Source: Patescibacteria group bacterium (lineage in GTDB: Bacteria > Patescibacteriota > Minisyncoccia > Phycocordibacterales > UBA2100). From it: a DNA stretch of 11,691 nucleotides. Below the pieces are notes generated by a model. That model saw only the letters and a program-made list of their open reading frames with translations, had not been told where the DNA came from and made no database searches. Below, in pieces: positions 1 to 6,237 of this stretch (the first letter of the stretch is position 1; each line of letters starts with the position of its first letter). The stretch covers positions 1-11,691 of the forward strand of contig JANLHO010000050.1 in NCBI GenBank assembly GCA_024654485.1, given 5' to 3'. A program made the translations under genes and the position numbers.

Positions 1-2052
1 TCACTCACTCTATCTCCGGCAGAAAAACAACAGCGCGAGGATGCAATTCGTGAGGCCGGTCCAAGGGCAATGCTATCCGCGTACACTACATACACGACCG
101 CAAAACAAACGGTGCAAGACTGGCTCTTCGGCCCCTCGTCCGCGCCGAGTCCCGCCACTATAGCCGCCGACAGTGCCACGCTCCCTGTCGGAAGCGTGAG
201 TGTTGACCCTGTTGCCCGCACACTGGAACCCGCCGTTGACTACGAGTCCGTGTCTCAAACGAACTACGCTCCCTCTGCCGAGACGACAGATGCTGCATCG
301 GATATTGCTCTCTCATCGCCCTTCAACCAGAACAACCCGATGCTCGCCCGGTACATCACTTATACAACCGCGCCGCCCGCAATTCCTTCGGCGGAAAGCG
401 GACCGGCGACTGAAATCCTCCTCTCTCAGCAGCAAAGTCCGGATGACCAAAGCGGCTTCCTCGCGCAGTACACTTCCGGTCCGGTACTGGCGCCGCCCGC
501 TCCGAGTCCGGCAGTGGACATAGCGCTCGCGCCAACGAATGATGGTAACGCGCTCTTCCGATACAGCACCTACGAAGAAATCGCAGCTTCACCAGATGTG
601 CAGCGTCCGAGCTACGCGCCGACGGCGGATGTGACGAACTCCGCCGCAGGCCTGTACTTGAATCCTAATACGCAACCCTTTCAAAACACCCTGCTCACGC
701 AGTACACTTCCGGCCCGCCGCTTTCGCTCCTCAACCCCGCTCCGGTCGCTCCGCTTGCTTCAACTCCTAACCCGGCGGCGGATATCCTCCTCAACCAGCA
801 AACGCAGTCCGACCGGAATGATCCGCTTGCTCAATACGGCACCTATCAGGCCCCCGCGCCTTCGCAGGGAACCGCAGACACAAGAAGCATTGCCGATGTC
901 GCACCTTCTCCGGTGACTGGTTATGAACCCACGCCGACCGTGGAAAGATATGCAGTGGACATCGCGCTCGCGCAACCTTTCTCGTACAACCCTCTCACGC
1001 AATATATTTCAGGCACGTATCCGCCGAGACTCTTGGCGGAAGCACCGCCTGCCGCACCCGCGGCCCCCGCTTCTCCATGGTCTGCAGCCCCCGCAGATAC
1101 GACAGGCCCTGCTACGCCCACACCCGAACCTCCAGAGGGGCCGGACAAAAGGTCGTTTTGGCAAAAGTACAAGTGGCCCGTTAGGATTGGCGGCGTCGTT
1201 TTTGTCAGTGGTGGCGCGCTCGTTGTAAATAGCCAGTTTACGGATCCCGTGGGCGGTCCCGACGGGGTTGGAGACACGCCTCCTCCTACCGGTGGGGATG
1301 GGGCGAAACCTCCGGCAAAGACGCCACCCGCATCAACACCGACACCAAAACCAACACCGACGCCTCCGCCTGACAAAGACAAAACTGCCACGACTCCCGA
1401 CGAGAAGGCGACTCCCGACCCACGAGCCATAGACTGGGAGAGATATCGTGTCGTCACGCTCGGCAACCCGGCGGGCGCACAGAGGGCGGCACTGGAGCGG
1501 GCGTGTGTCGCGGGCAATCAGCAGGCGTGCATGCAGCTCGCGGGGCAGGGCCCCGATGGCGGTGCGCCGGGTGCTATCGGAGGCGGGGGCACGCGGCCAC
1601 CTCCTCCGCCCCCGCCCCCTCCGCAACAGCAGACGCAGCCGCCTACGCAGCAGCCCACGCAACCTCCGCCCCAGCGGCAGCCCGTGCCGCAGCCGATTCC
1701 GCCGCAAGTCCCGTTGCCAACCCCGCAGCCCGCAGCGACCTCTACCGCCACTTCCACGCCCCCGAGCACGGCGGTACCTGTGGCGACGCTAATTCCGAAC
1801 CCTCGCGAAGTAGGTAGCGGCAAGACGGCGCAGCTTGCGTGGTCTAGTGTGTACACATCGCAATGCACGTTGCTCATAAGAGCCACATCCACACCGGAGA
1901 CCGACAAGGTACTGGTAGACAATGGCAAGACGGACGGCACCGTGGAGACGCCGCAGCTTTCGGAATCTACATTCTTTGACATATCGTGCGACCCCGCCAA
2001 GAATGCGGTGCAAAAGAAGGCGACTAGCTCCACGGAGGTTATTGTGCGCTAG
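1..2052 (+). CDS. Large Pro/Thr-rich repeat protein with one membrane span and C-terminal Ig-like domain (5' end outside window)
   Basis: The frame is open from the first base with no stop, so the true start lies upstream; an internal ATG at 70 is only the first Met in view. Parts in order: about 320 residues of degenerate repeats (see repeat entry); a basic stretch (KRSFWQKYKWPVR) followed by a short hydrophobic segment encoded at about 1180-1236, probably one membrane span; Gly/Pro/Thr linkers; a short segment with two Cys (ERACVAGNQQACMQLAG); nine prolines at 1597-1623 and a Pro/Gln-rich stalk; and a C-terminal domain from about 1768 with W-S-S and two Cys, like the Ig-like domains of CPR surface proteins. 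Positive charges before the span predict the N-terminal repeats inside and the Pro stalk plus Ig domain outside. The function is unknown; surface attachment or a secretion-system part is possible. The next gene, lemA, has its own promoter 4 bases after the stop. Confidence 0.8.
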   Translation, partial: SLTLSPAEKQQREDAIREAGPRAMLSAYTTYTTAKQTVQDWLFGPSSAPSPATIAADSATLPVGSVSVDPVARTLEPAVDYESVSQTNYAPSAETTDAASDIALSSPFNQNNPMLARYITYTTAPPAIPSAESGPATEILLSQQQSPDDQSGFLAQYTSGPVLAPPAPSPAVDIALAPTNDGNALFRYSTYEEIAASPDVQRPSYAPTADVTNSAAGLYLNPNTQPFQNTLLTQYTSGPPLSLLNPAPVAPLASTPNPAADILLNQQTQSDRNDPLAQYGTYQAPAPSQGTADTRSIADVAPSPVTGYEPTPTVERYAVDIALAQPFSYNPLTQYISGTYPPRLLAEAPPAAPAAPASPWSAAPADTTGPATPTPEPPEGPDKRSFWQKYKWPVRIGGVVFVSGGALVVNSQFTDPVGGPDGVGDTPPPTGGDGAKPPAKTPPASTPTPKPTPTPPPDKDKTATTPDEKATPDPRAIDWERYRVVTLGNPAGAQRAALERACVAGNQQACMQLAGQGPDGGAPGAIGGGGTRPPPPPPPPPQQQTQPPTQQPTQPPPQRQPVPQPIPPQVPLPTPQPAATSTATSTPPSTAVPVATLIPNPREVGSGKTAQLAWSSVYTSQCTLLIRATSTPETDKVLVDNGKTDGTVETPQLSESTFFDISCDPAKNAVQKKATSSTEVIVR
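301..1020 (+). repeat. Six degenerate in-frame repeats in the surface protein
   Basis: Copies start near 301, 409, 514, 646, 778 and 955. Each opens with a (A/V/T)-(D/E)-I-x-L-like motif, such as DIALSS, TEILLS, VDIALA, ADILLN and VDIALA again. After roughly 9-16 variable Asn/Gln-rich residues comes L-x-x-Y-(T/S/I/G)-(S/T)-(G/Y). Two copies share the exact hexapeptide QYTSGP. Spacing is 105-177 bases, with Pro/Ala linkers of different length. A weaker copy (AMLSAYTTYTTA) begins at about 67. The DNA has diverged more than the protein pattern, so the repeats are old, with selection on the peptide. Confidence 0.7.
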
Positions 2053-2055
2053 CGC

Positions 2056-2082
2056 TTGCACTTGCGCAGGGGATGGTATAAT
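2056..2082 (+). promoter_or_regulatory. lemA promoter, extended -10, leaderless
   Basis: A perfect TATAAT at 2077-2082 is preceded by TG at the extended -10 position (TGG then TATAAT). A TTGCAC at 2056-2061 could be the -35 box, with a short 15-base spacer. The lemA ATG lies 7 bases after the -10 box, so transcription should begin at or next to the start codon. No Shine-Dalgarno sequence fits in that space. Confidence 0.7.
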
Positions 2083-2089
2083 TGCGGAT

Positions 2090-2650
2090 ATGACGATACT
2101 TTATGTGGTACTCGGTGTTGCCGCCGCCGCCGTACTCTGGGCGATATGGGCGTACAACCGTTTCGTGCGTCTTACCAATCGCTGCGAGGAGGGCTGGTCG
2201 GATATAGACGTGCAGCTGAAGCGCCGCTACGACCTAATCCCGAATCTCGTGTCCACCGTTCAAGGCTATGTGAAGCACGAGCGCGGGACGCTTGAGAAGG
2301 TGACGGAAGCGCGCACCAAGGCCATGGGTGCCGGCACGGTGGGCGAGCACGCGGAAGCGGAGAACATGCTTACGGGAGCTCTGAAGTCGCTCTTCGCCGT
2401 CGCCGAAAGTTATCCTGATCTCAAGGCCAACACGAATTTCGTGGAGCTTCAGCGCGAGCTTGCCGACACGGAGAACAAGATTCAGGCTGCGCGCCGCTTC
2501 TACAACTCCGTCGTGATAGAGCTGCAGAACGCTCTGGAGCAGTTCCCGACCAATATCGTGGGCAATGCATTCGGCTTCAAGACCCGTGAATTCTTCGCGC
2601 TTGATGAGGGCGAGGCGGCCGCGCGCCAGCCGGTCAAGGTCAGCTTCTAA
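2090..2650 (+). CDS. lemA: LemA family membrane protein
   Basis: A 186-residue protein of normal LemA length. It has one N-terminal membrane anchor (residues 3-22) and then the long helical LemA domain. Family hallmarks are present: W36-S-D-I-D-V-Q-L-K-R-R-Y-D-L-I-P-N-L-V, and later YPDLKANTNF with a following LQ-x-EL-x-x-x-E-x-x-I-x-x-AR-x-x-YN stretch. LemA proteins are membrane-anchored with the helical domain outside; their exact role is unresolved, but they often occur beside HtpX proteases, as here. An in-frame upstream start at 1922 would overlap the preceding gene and lacks LemA character. The ATG at 2090 fits the family and follows a -10 box by 7 bases. Confidence 0.93.
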   Translation: MTILYVVLGVAAAAVLWAIWAYNRFVRLTNRCEEGWSDIDVQLKRRYDLIPNLVSTVQGYVKHERGTLEKVTEARTKAMGAGTVGEHAEAENMLTGALKSLFAVAESYPDLKANTNFVELQRELADTENKIQAARRFYNSVVIELQNALEQFPTNIVGNAFGFKTREFFALDEGEAAARQPVKVSF

Positions 2651-2657
2651 TTATAGT

Positions 2658-2698
2658 AAAAAGGATGCGGCCCACCATTCCGCAGAAGGGCGGGCCGC
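2658..2698 (-). terminator. Intrinsic terminator of the small membrane protein gene
   Basis: A ten-pair stem (2667-2676 with 2689-2698) surrounds a 12-base loop and, read on the - strand, is followed 4 bases later by five T. The one imperfect pair is A-C on the + strand but G-U in the - strand RNA, so the structure is selected for - strand transcription. It may also slow + strand transcripts leaving lemA, but there is no T tract on that side. Confidence 0.75.
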
Positions 2699-2706
2699 GC
2701 GGAAGC

Positions 2707-2898
2707 CTATGGCTTCGTGTTTCGCTCGGAGAGGGCCCAGGCGAGCACCGTCATCAACGAGAAGAACGCTCCGGCGATAAAGTAGAGAGCGTACTGGCTC
2801 CGCACGTCAAAGGGCGGCAGGCCAAAGTATGGTCTCCACCACGACGACGTTGCCGTCGTCAGGAGCACGATCAAACTCACTATCCATCCGTGTTTCAT
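2707..2898 (-). CDS. Small two-span membrane protein (63 residues)
   Basis: The frame extends upstream, but the start at 2898 is chosen because AAGGGAG lies 6 bases before the ATG and because the protein from here makes sense: Met-Lys-His, membrane span 1 (residues 5-21, ending in WW), a short loop with FGLPPFD, membrane span 2 (about 36-56), and a charged tail. A good terminator follows on the same strand. The gene is convergent with lemA and divergent from htpX, so its promoter overlaps that of htpX; TACCTT at 2931-2926 with an upstream TG is a candidate -10. I do not recognise the family. The position suggests a partner or antagonist of LemA/HtpX, which is only inference. Confidence 0.65.
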   Translation of the reverse strand: MKHGWIVSLIVLLTTATSSWWRPYFGLPPFDVRSQYALYFIAGAFFSLMTVLAWALSERNTKP

Positions 2899-2940
2899 CT
2901 CCGACTCCCTTCGCTTGCCAACAAGAAGGTAGCATGTTTC

Positions 2941-2946
2941 TATAAT
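2941..2946 (+). promoter_or_regulatory. htpX -10 box, leaderless
   Basis: A perfect TATAAT ends 7 bases before the htpX ATG, the same spacing as at lemA. No convincing -35 hexamer is seen at 16-18 bases; TTGCCA at 2915-2920 is 20 bases away. Confidence 0.6.
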
Positions 2947-2953
2947 AAGCGCC

Positions 2954-3856
2954 ATGGCATCTCTGTATACGCAGCAAAGCCGCAATGTCCGCCGCACCGT
3001 TCTCCTCATGACGGGCTTTCTCGTTCTCGTCATAGCACTCGGATGGGCGGTGTCTTGGTATTTTGATAACCGGCTGCTTCTGTATTTCGCGATAGCATTC
3101 TCGCTCCTCATGAACATCGGGGCGTACTGGTTCTCCGACAAGGTCGCGATAGCAGCCACGGGCGCGAAGCCGGCCGACGAAAGGGAATACAAAGAGCTGC
3201 ACCGTATCGTTGAAAATCTCGCCATCACGGCGGGCCTCCCCAAGCCGCGCGTCTACGTCATCCAAGACGCGGCACCCAATGCCTTCGCGACGGGGCGCGA
3301 CAAAAATCATGCCGCGATAGCCGTGACGGCGGGTCTTCTCGCGCAGCTTGATAGGAGCGAGCTGGAAGGCGTCCTCGCGCACGAGCTGTCTCACATCGGC
3401 AACCGCGACATCCTAGTGATGACCGTCGCCGTCGTCTTGGCCGGCTTCATCGCGATACTTGCCGATATCTTCCTGCGCGTCAGCATCTTCGGGGGAGGAG
3501 ACAGGGACAACAAAAATCCCGTGGTCGCCGTCATCGCGATAGCGGGGATAATAATAGCTCCCATCGCGGCGCAGCTCATCCAGCTCGCGATATCCCGCAG
3601 GCGCGAATTCTTGGCCGACGCGTCGGGCGCCTTGCTCACGCGCTACCCCGAGGGGCTGGCCTCGGCGCTTCAAAAGATATCTTCCTACCCGGCGCCGATG
3701 CGCCGCGCGAGCAACGCGACCGCGCACCTTTTTATCTCCAACCCCTTCGGAGCCTCTGCCGGTAGGCGGACCAAGGGGAAGTGGGTGCAAAAGCTCTTTT
3801 CCACGCATCCTCCGATAGCGGAGCGCATACAGGCTCTACAGGGAATAAGTGAATAG
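2954..3856 (+). CDS. htpX: HtpX-like membrane zinc metalloprotease (M48B)
   Basis: A 300-residue protein, close to the usual HtpX length. It has two N-terminal membrane spans (about residues 15-36 and 41-60), then the M48 catalytic domain with HExxH at 143-147 (H143, E144, H147) within VLAHELSHIGNRD. Two more hydrophobic segments follow (about 153-175 and 189-212). The third zinc ligand is E218 in REFLADASGA. The PNAFATG motif (108-114) typical of HtpX is present, so the enzyme looks active. In other bacteria HtpX degrades damaged membrane proteins with its active site facing the cytoplasm. The ATG at 2954 follows the -10 box by 7 bases. The gene ends 4 bases before the next start, so the two are probably cotranscribed. 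Confidence 0.95.
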   Translation: MASLYTQQSRNVRRTVLLMTGFLVLVIALGWAVSWYFDNRLLLYFAIAFSLLMNIGAYWFSDKVAIAATGAKPADEREYKELHRIVENLAITAGLPKPRVYVIQDAAPNAFATGRDKNHAAIAVTAGLLAQLDRSELEGVLAHELSHIGNRDILVMTVAVVLAGFIAILADIFLRVSIFGGGDRDNKNPVVAVIAIAGIIIAPIAAQLIQLAISRRREFLADASGALLTRYPEGLASALQKISSYPAPMRRASNATAHLFISNPFGASAGRRTKGKWVQKLFSTHPPIAERIQALQGISE

Positions 3857-3860
3857 AAGT

Positions 3861-4373
3861 ATGAGAGATCGCGCCATAAGTAGCACGTATACGCCGCGAG
3901 CCATCGTATTTGAGCGCACCGATATATGGCGCGAGGGGAAGTGGCTGGATCTATGGAGCGTGGTGCACTTCCTCTCCGGCGTATCCGTCGCGCTTGGCCT
4001 CGCCCTCTTGGGATTCGGCATGCCGGCGGCGTTCGTAATATCTTTCCTGATGCTCGTGGCCTACGAGATGTGGGAGGCGATGGTCAAGATAGAGGAGACG
4101 CCGCAAAACCGCGTCATGGACGTCGTAGTCGGCATGATGAGCTTCGCGCCCACTTTTCTGTATTTCACCCCGATACTATCCGGCGATATGTATCTTTACA
4201 TCGTCGTCTTTGGCATCGTGCTTGCAGTCAACATCGCACTCGCGACATTCGGGTGGCTCGCATCGCACAAAGCCGCCGTTCTTGAGGAGAAAGTGCGTAC
4301 GGAGTACGAGCAACGTATTGAAAAGCTTCGTGCTCGTCGCGCACGAAAGCGCGCCCGCCGCCTCGCGCGATAA
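3861..4373 (+). CDS. Four-span membrane protein downstream of htpX, faint VanZ/YjdF-like pattern
   Basis: A 170-residue protein from the ATG at 3861. A GTG at 3849 is also in frame and would overlap htpX by 8 bases; the choice is uncertain. Hydrophobic segments lie at about residues 31-50, 54-73, 85-105 and 110-133. A very basic tail follows (EKLRARRARKRARRLAR), probably cytoplasmic. Polar residues within or near the spans (H36, E69, E72, E78-E79, N83, D87) recall the His/Glu/Asp pattern of VanZ- and YjdF-type proteins, but the match is by eye and weak. The tight spacing after htpX suggests a shared transcript and a membrane-quality role. No terminator is apparent after it. Confidence 0.8.
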   Translation: MRDRAISSTYTPRAIVFERTDIWREGKWLDLWSVVHFLSGVSVALGLALLGFGMPAAFVISFLMLVAYEMWEAMVKIEETPQNRVMDVVVGMMSFAPTFLYFTPILSGDMYLYIVVFGIVLAVNIALATFGWLASHKAAVLEEKVRTEYEQRIEKLRARRARKRARRLAR

Positions 4374-4417
4374 ATTGCCTATTTTAGGACTCAGATTTGG
4401 CTATCCTCAGATCGCCC

Positions 4418-4445
4418 TTGTCCGCAGGGAGTGTCCTCGTATACT
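4418..4445 (+). promoter_or_regulatory. Promoter of the small ORF at 4454
   Basis: TTGTCC (4418-4423), a 16-base spacer, then TATACT (4440-4445). The ATG at 4454 begins 8 bases after the -10 box, so the transcript would be leaderless or nearly so. Confidence 0.6.
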
Positions 4446-4453
4446 TAAGGCAT

Positions 4454-4729
4454 ATGGAAAACATCGGGCAAAACGCGAGGCTTTTTAGGAAGGAGATTGG
4501 GGAAGATGGCAGGGGAAAATTTTACGAAGTTGGCTCGGAGCAAGACCACGGAAAGCAGGAAGAGATACAAACTCCTACAAATGGGCACGAGGCTCCTATG
4601 AATGGGCGCGAACCCGCAGAGAATGGGCCGAGTCAAATCAACCTGAGAAATGTCCTTAAAAATCCGCCTGACCTAAGTATGCAGCGAGGTGTGGATAAGC
4701 ACGGCGGTAGAAAGAGAAAGATCAAATAG
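4454..4729 (+). CDS. Small hydrophilic hypothetical protein with heptad repeats (91 residues)
   Basis: No known family is recognised. The frame also has an upstream ATG at 4397, but 4454 is chosen because it directly follows a TTGTCC-16-TATACT promoter. The protein is highly charged, has no hydrophobic segment, and ends in a basic tail (KHGGRKRKIK). Its centre has three tandem 7-residue units of the type x-P-x-N-G-x-E. The region is richer in A and G than the neighbouring genes, so coding status is not certain. The promoter and the frame-preserving repeat support it. The tRNA-like region and tRNA-Ser follow downstream, and the transcript could run into them. Confidence 0.5.
   Translation: MENIGQNARLFRKEIGEDGRGKFYEVGSEQDHGKQEEIQTPTNGHEAPMNGREPAENGPSQINLRNVLKNPPDLSMQRGVDKHGGRKRKIK
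4571..4633 (+). repeat. Three tandem 21-bp units inside the small ORF
   Basis: Units at 4571-4591, 4592-4612 and 4613-4633 share an AATGGGC core at the same offset. They encode TPTNGHE, APMNGRE and PAENGPS. Units 1 and 2 are close copies and unit 3 is degenerate. The period is a multiple of three. Confidence 0.7.
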
Positions 4730-4761
4730 AGCGACTTCATTCTATCCGAGCATTGTAGTAG

Positions 4762-4884
4762 GATTCTACGGTCGGGGGGAGGGTTCGCATATTCGCATAG
4801 TGGTCTGGCGTGCGCAGATTGCTCCCGATTTGTCCAAAGATTCAAGTGCGCGTAGAATCTTTGGGGGCAAATCGCAGTCCCTTC
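4762..4884 (+). other. Folded, tRNA-like intergenic region (possible pseudo-tRNA or structured RNA)
   Basis: Several pairings are seen. GGAGGG (4778-4783) can pair with CCCTTC (4879-4884) as an acceptor-like stem followed by A. A D-arm-like segment (CGCATAGTGGTCT at 4794-4806) resembles the D-arm of the tRNA-Ser just downstream. A nine-pair hairpin joins 4835-4843 to 4855-4863, and CGATTTG (4826-4832) pairs with 4868-4874 around it. An alternative nine-pair helix joins 4762-4770 to 4851-4859 and would exclude the first hairpin. TTCGCATA is duplicated in tandem at 4784-4799. There is no canonical seven-base anticodon loop and no TTCRA T-loop, so it is not an intact tRNA. It may be a decayed tRNA-Ser copy or a separate structured RNA. 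Confidence 0.4.
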
Positions 4885-4891
4885 ATAAATC

Positions 4892-4976
4892 GGAGGCGTC
4901 GGATAGTGGTTTATTCCACCGCCTTGGAAAGGCGGCATACCGAAAGGTATCGTGAGTTCGAATCTCACCGCCTCCG
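4892..4976 (+). tRNA. tRNA-Ser (anticodon GGA)
   Basis: A complete 85-base class II tRNA. The acceptor stem GGAGGCG (4892-4898) pairs with 4969-4975, and the discriminator base is G, as in serine tRNAs. The anticodon stem CCGCC/GGCGG holds the loop TTGGAAA with anticodon GGA at 4926-4928 (reads UCC and UCU). The long variable arm ATACC-GAAA-GGTAT (4937-4950) and the T-arm GTGAG/CTCAC with loop TTCGAAT (4957-4963) are canonical. CCA is not encoded, so a CCA-adding enzyme is needed. Confidence 0.96.
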
Positions 4977-5131
4977 CTCGTAGCAAAAAGTATCGCAAGC
5001 CGAGCCGTTTTATAATTTTTCACAAAACGGCTAGGTCGGTTGCGCGCGCACTGAGCGGGAGAGGCAAAACATCGCCTCGCGAGTAGCCTGCATTCCGCTC
5101 CTGCACATGTGCCGGAGCTTCGCGGATTGTA
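4977..5131 (+). promoter_or_regulatory. Dyad-rich leader before the cation transporter gene
   Basis: No gene is seen here. The stretch holds three dyads: AGCCGTTTT/AAAACGGCT (5003-5011 with 5024-5032), a short GAGGC/GCCTC hairpin (about 5061-5078), and GCTCC/GGAGC enclosing GCACATGTGC (5097-5118). A TATAAT at 5011-5016 lies in the first dyad and could be a -10 box, giving a leader or small RNA. The third dyad covers the place of the -35 box of the next gene and could be an operator. These roles are inference. Confidence 0.35.
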
Positions 5132-5137
5132 TATACT
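5132..5137 (+). promoter_or_regulatory. -10 box of the cation transporter gene
   Basis: TATACT ends 6 bases before the GTG start at 5144, the leaderless spacing also found at lemA and htpX. No clear -35 box is visible; the 5097-5118 dyad occupies that area. Confidence 0.45.
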
Positions 5138-5143
5138 GCCGGT

Positions 5144-6151
5144 GTGGAATTGAGAAAGACAGCGGGGTTCGTGCCGGTGGCGCTCGCGATAGCGGGCAAC
5201 GCTTTCGTCACCGCAATCAAATTCGCGGCGGCGCTCGCATCCGGCTCCAGCGTCATGCTCTCGGAGGCGGTGCACTCCGCGGCGGACACGCTCAATCAGG
5301 TCCTACTCCTAATCGGGCTGCGCCGCTCCCTCAAAAAGCCCGACGAAGAATTTGAGTACGGCTACGGCAACGAGCGTTTTTTCTGGGCGCTCATTTCCGC
5401 ATGCGGCGTTTTCTTCGTAGGTGCCGGCGTTACCGCATATCACGGCGTGAGCGCGCTCCTGCATCCCGAGCCTATAGAATTTTCATACCTTATCTTAATA
5501 GTGTTGGTGGTGTCTCTTATCGTGGAGGCATACACCTTTTATCGTGCCGCTCGCGAGCTTAGGGCGCACGCGCCGGATTCCGCATGGCGGGAGAGGATAG
5601 AGCGGGCCGACCCCGCGACGCTCGCCGTGTATCTGGAGGATGCGGTCGCCGTCCTCGGCGTCCTTATCGCGGCGGGGGCGATAGCGCTTTCGTATCTTAC
5701 AGGCAGCAGCACGTGGGATGCATGGGGCTCAATAGCTATCGGGGCGCTGCTTGCAGTGACGGCGATAGTGCTAATCGTCAAGAACCGCGCGTATCTGGTG
5801 GGAAGGACGATGCCGGAGGAGATGCAGAAGGCGGTGCGTGAGATAATCGCCGCCGACCCCGCGGTGGAGAAGATAGTGGATTTCAAATCGGCGACGATGG
5901 GTTTCGGCGTGTACCGCATCAAGTTTGAGCTGGAGCTCAACGGTTCGGCGCTTTTGCAGAGCGCATACCGCGATGCGGCATTGCGCGCGGAGTACGAAGA
6001 CGTGCACGACGACTTTGAGGCGTTCAAGAAATTTTGCGTGGATTACGCTGACCGCATCCCTCGCCTCATCGGGCGCAAGGTGGACGAGTGGGAGTCGGTG
6101 ATAAAAAAGCAATACCCCGGTGTAAGGCACATAGACATAGAGGTCAACTAG
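5144..6151 (+). CDS. Cation diffusion facilitator (CDF) transporter, ZnT9-like subgroup
   Basis: A 335-residue protein from a GTG start. The N-terminal half has about six membrane spans. Span 2 carries the CDF metal-site motif HxxxD (H44, D48 in EAVHSAADTLNQ), followed by EYGYGNERFFWALIS and GAGVTAYHG, a pattern typical of the ZnT9/SLC30A9-like branch. In span 5 the usual HxxxD is replaced by YLEDAVAVLG (E165, D166), so the His ligand is missing, as in that branch. The C-terminal third (from about residue 215) is the soluble CDF domain. CDF proteins export divalent metals (Zn, Fe, Mn, Co) in exchange for protons; the substrate here cannot be told. The GTG is chosen because a TATACT box ends 6 bases upstream and the protein starts directly at the conserved first span. 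Confidence 0.93.
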   Translation: MELRKTAGFVPVALAIAGNAFVTAIKFAAALASGSSVMLSEAVHSAADTLNQVLLLIGLRRSLKKPDEEFEYGYGNERFFWALISACGVFFVGAGVTAYHGVSALLHPEPIEFSYLILIVLVVSLIVEAYTFYRAARELRAHAPDSAWRERIERADPATLAVYLEDAVAVLGVLIAAGAIALSYLTGSSTWDAWGSIAIGALLAVTAIVLIVKNRAYLVGRTMPEEMQKAVREIIAADPAVEKIVDFKSATMGFGVYRIKFELELNGSALLQSAYRDAALRAEYEDVHDDFEAFKKFCVDYADRIPRLIGRKVDEWESVIKKQYPGVRHIDIEVN

Positions 6152-6237
6152 ACGGGACGCCAATCACTCCCAATCTCTTCTTCCTGTGCACAGCATGCGC
6201 TGGACGAATGCCGTGAGCGGGATACGATGAAGCTGAT

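Noticed and set aside
921..2033. Long antisense reading frames (921-1517 and 1518-2033, - strand) opposite the repeat protein
   Set aside because: They are Gly/Val-rich mirror images of Pro/Thr-rich codons in the sense gene, with no start signal or family resemblance.
2926..2935. A 10-base sequence (AAGGTAGCAT) repeated at 9703-9712
   Set aside because: Identical 10-mers are expected many times by chance in 11.7 kb; no wider similarity between the two sites.
4778..4885. A second functional tRNA before tRNA-Ser
   Set aside because: The anticodon stem can only be drawn with an 8-base loop lacking U33, the T-loop consensus is absent, and the variable arm would be unusually long; kept only as a tRNA-like region.
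4633..4998. - strand frame of 121 codons across the tRNA-Ser locus
   Set aside because: It is antisense to an intact tRNA and to the structured region, and its sequence simply mirrors them.
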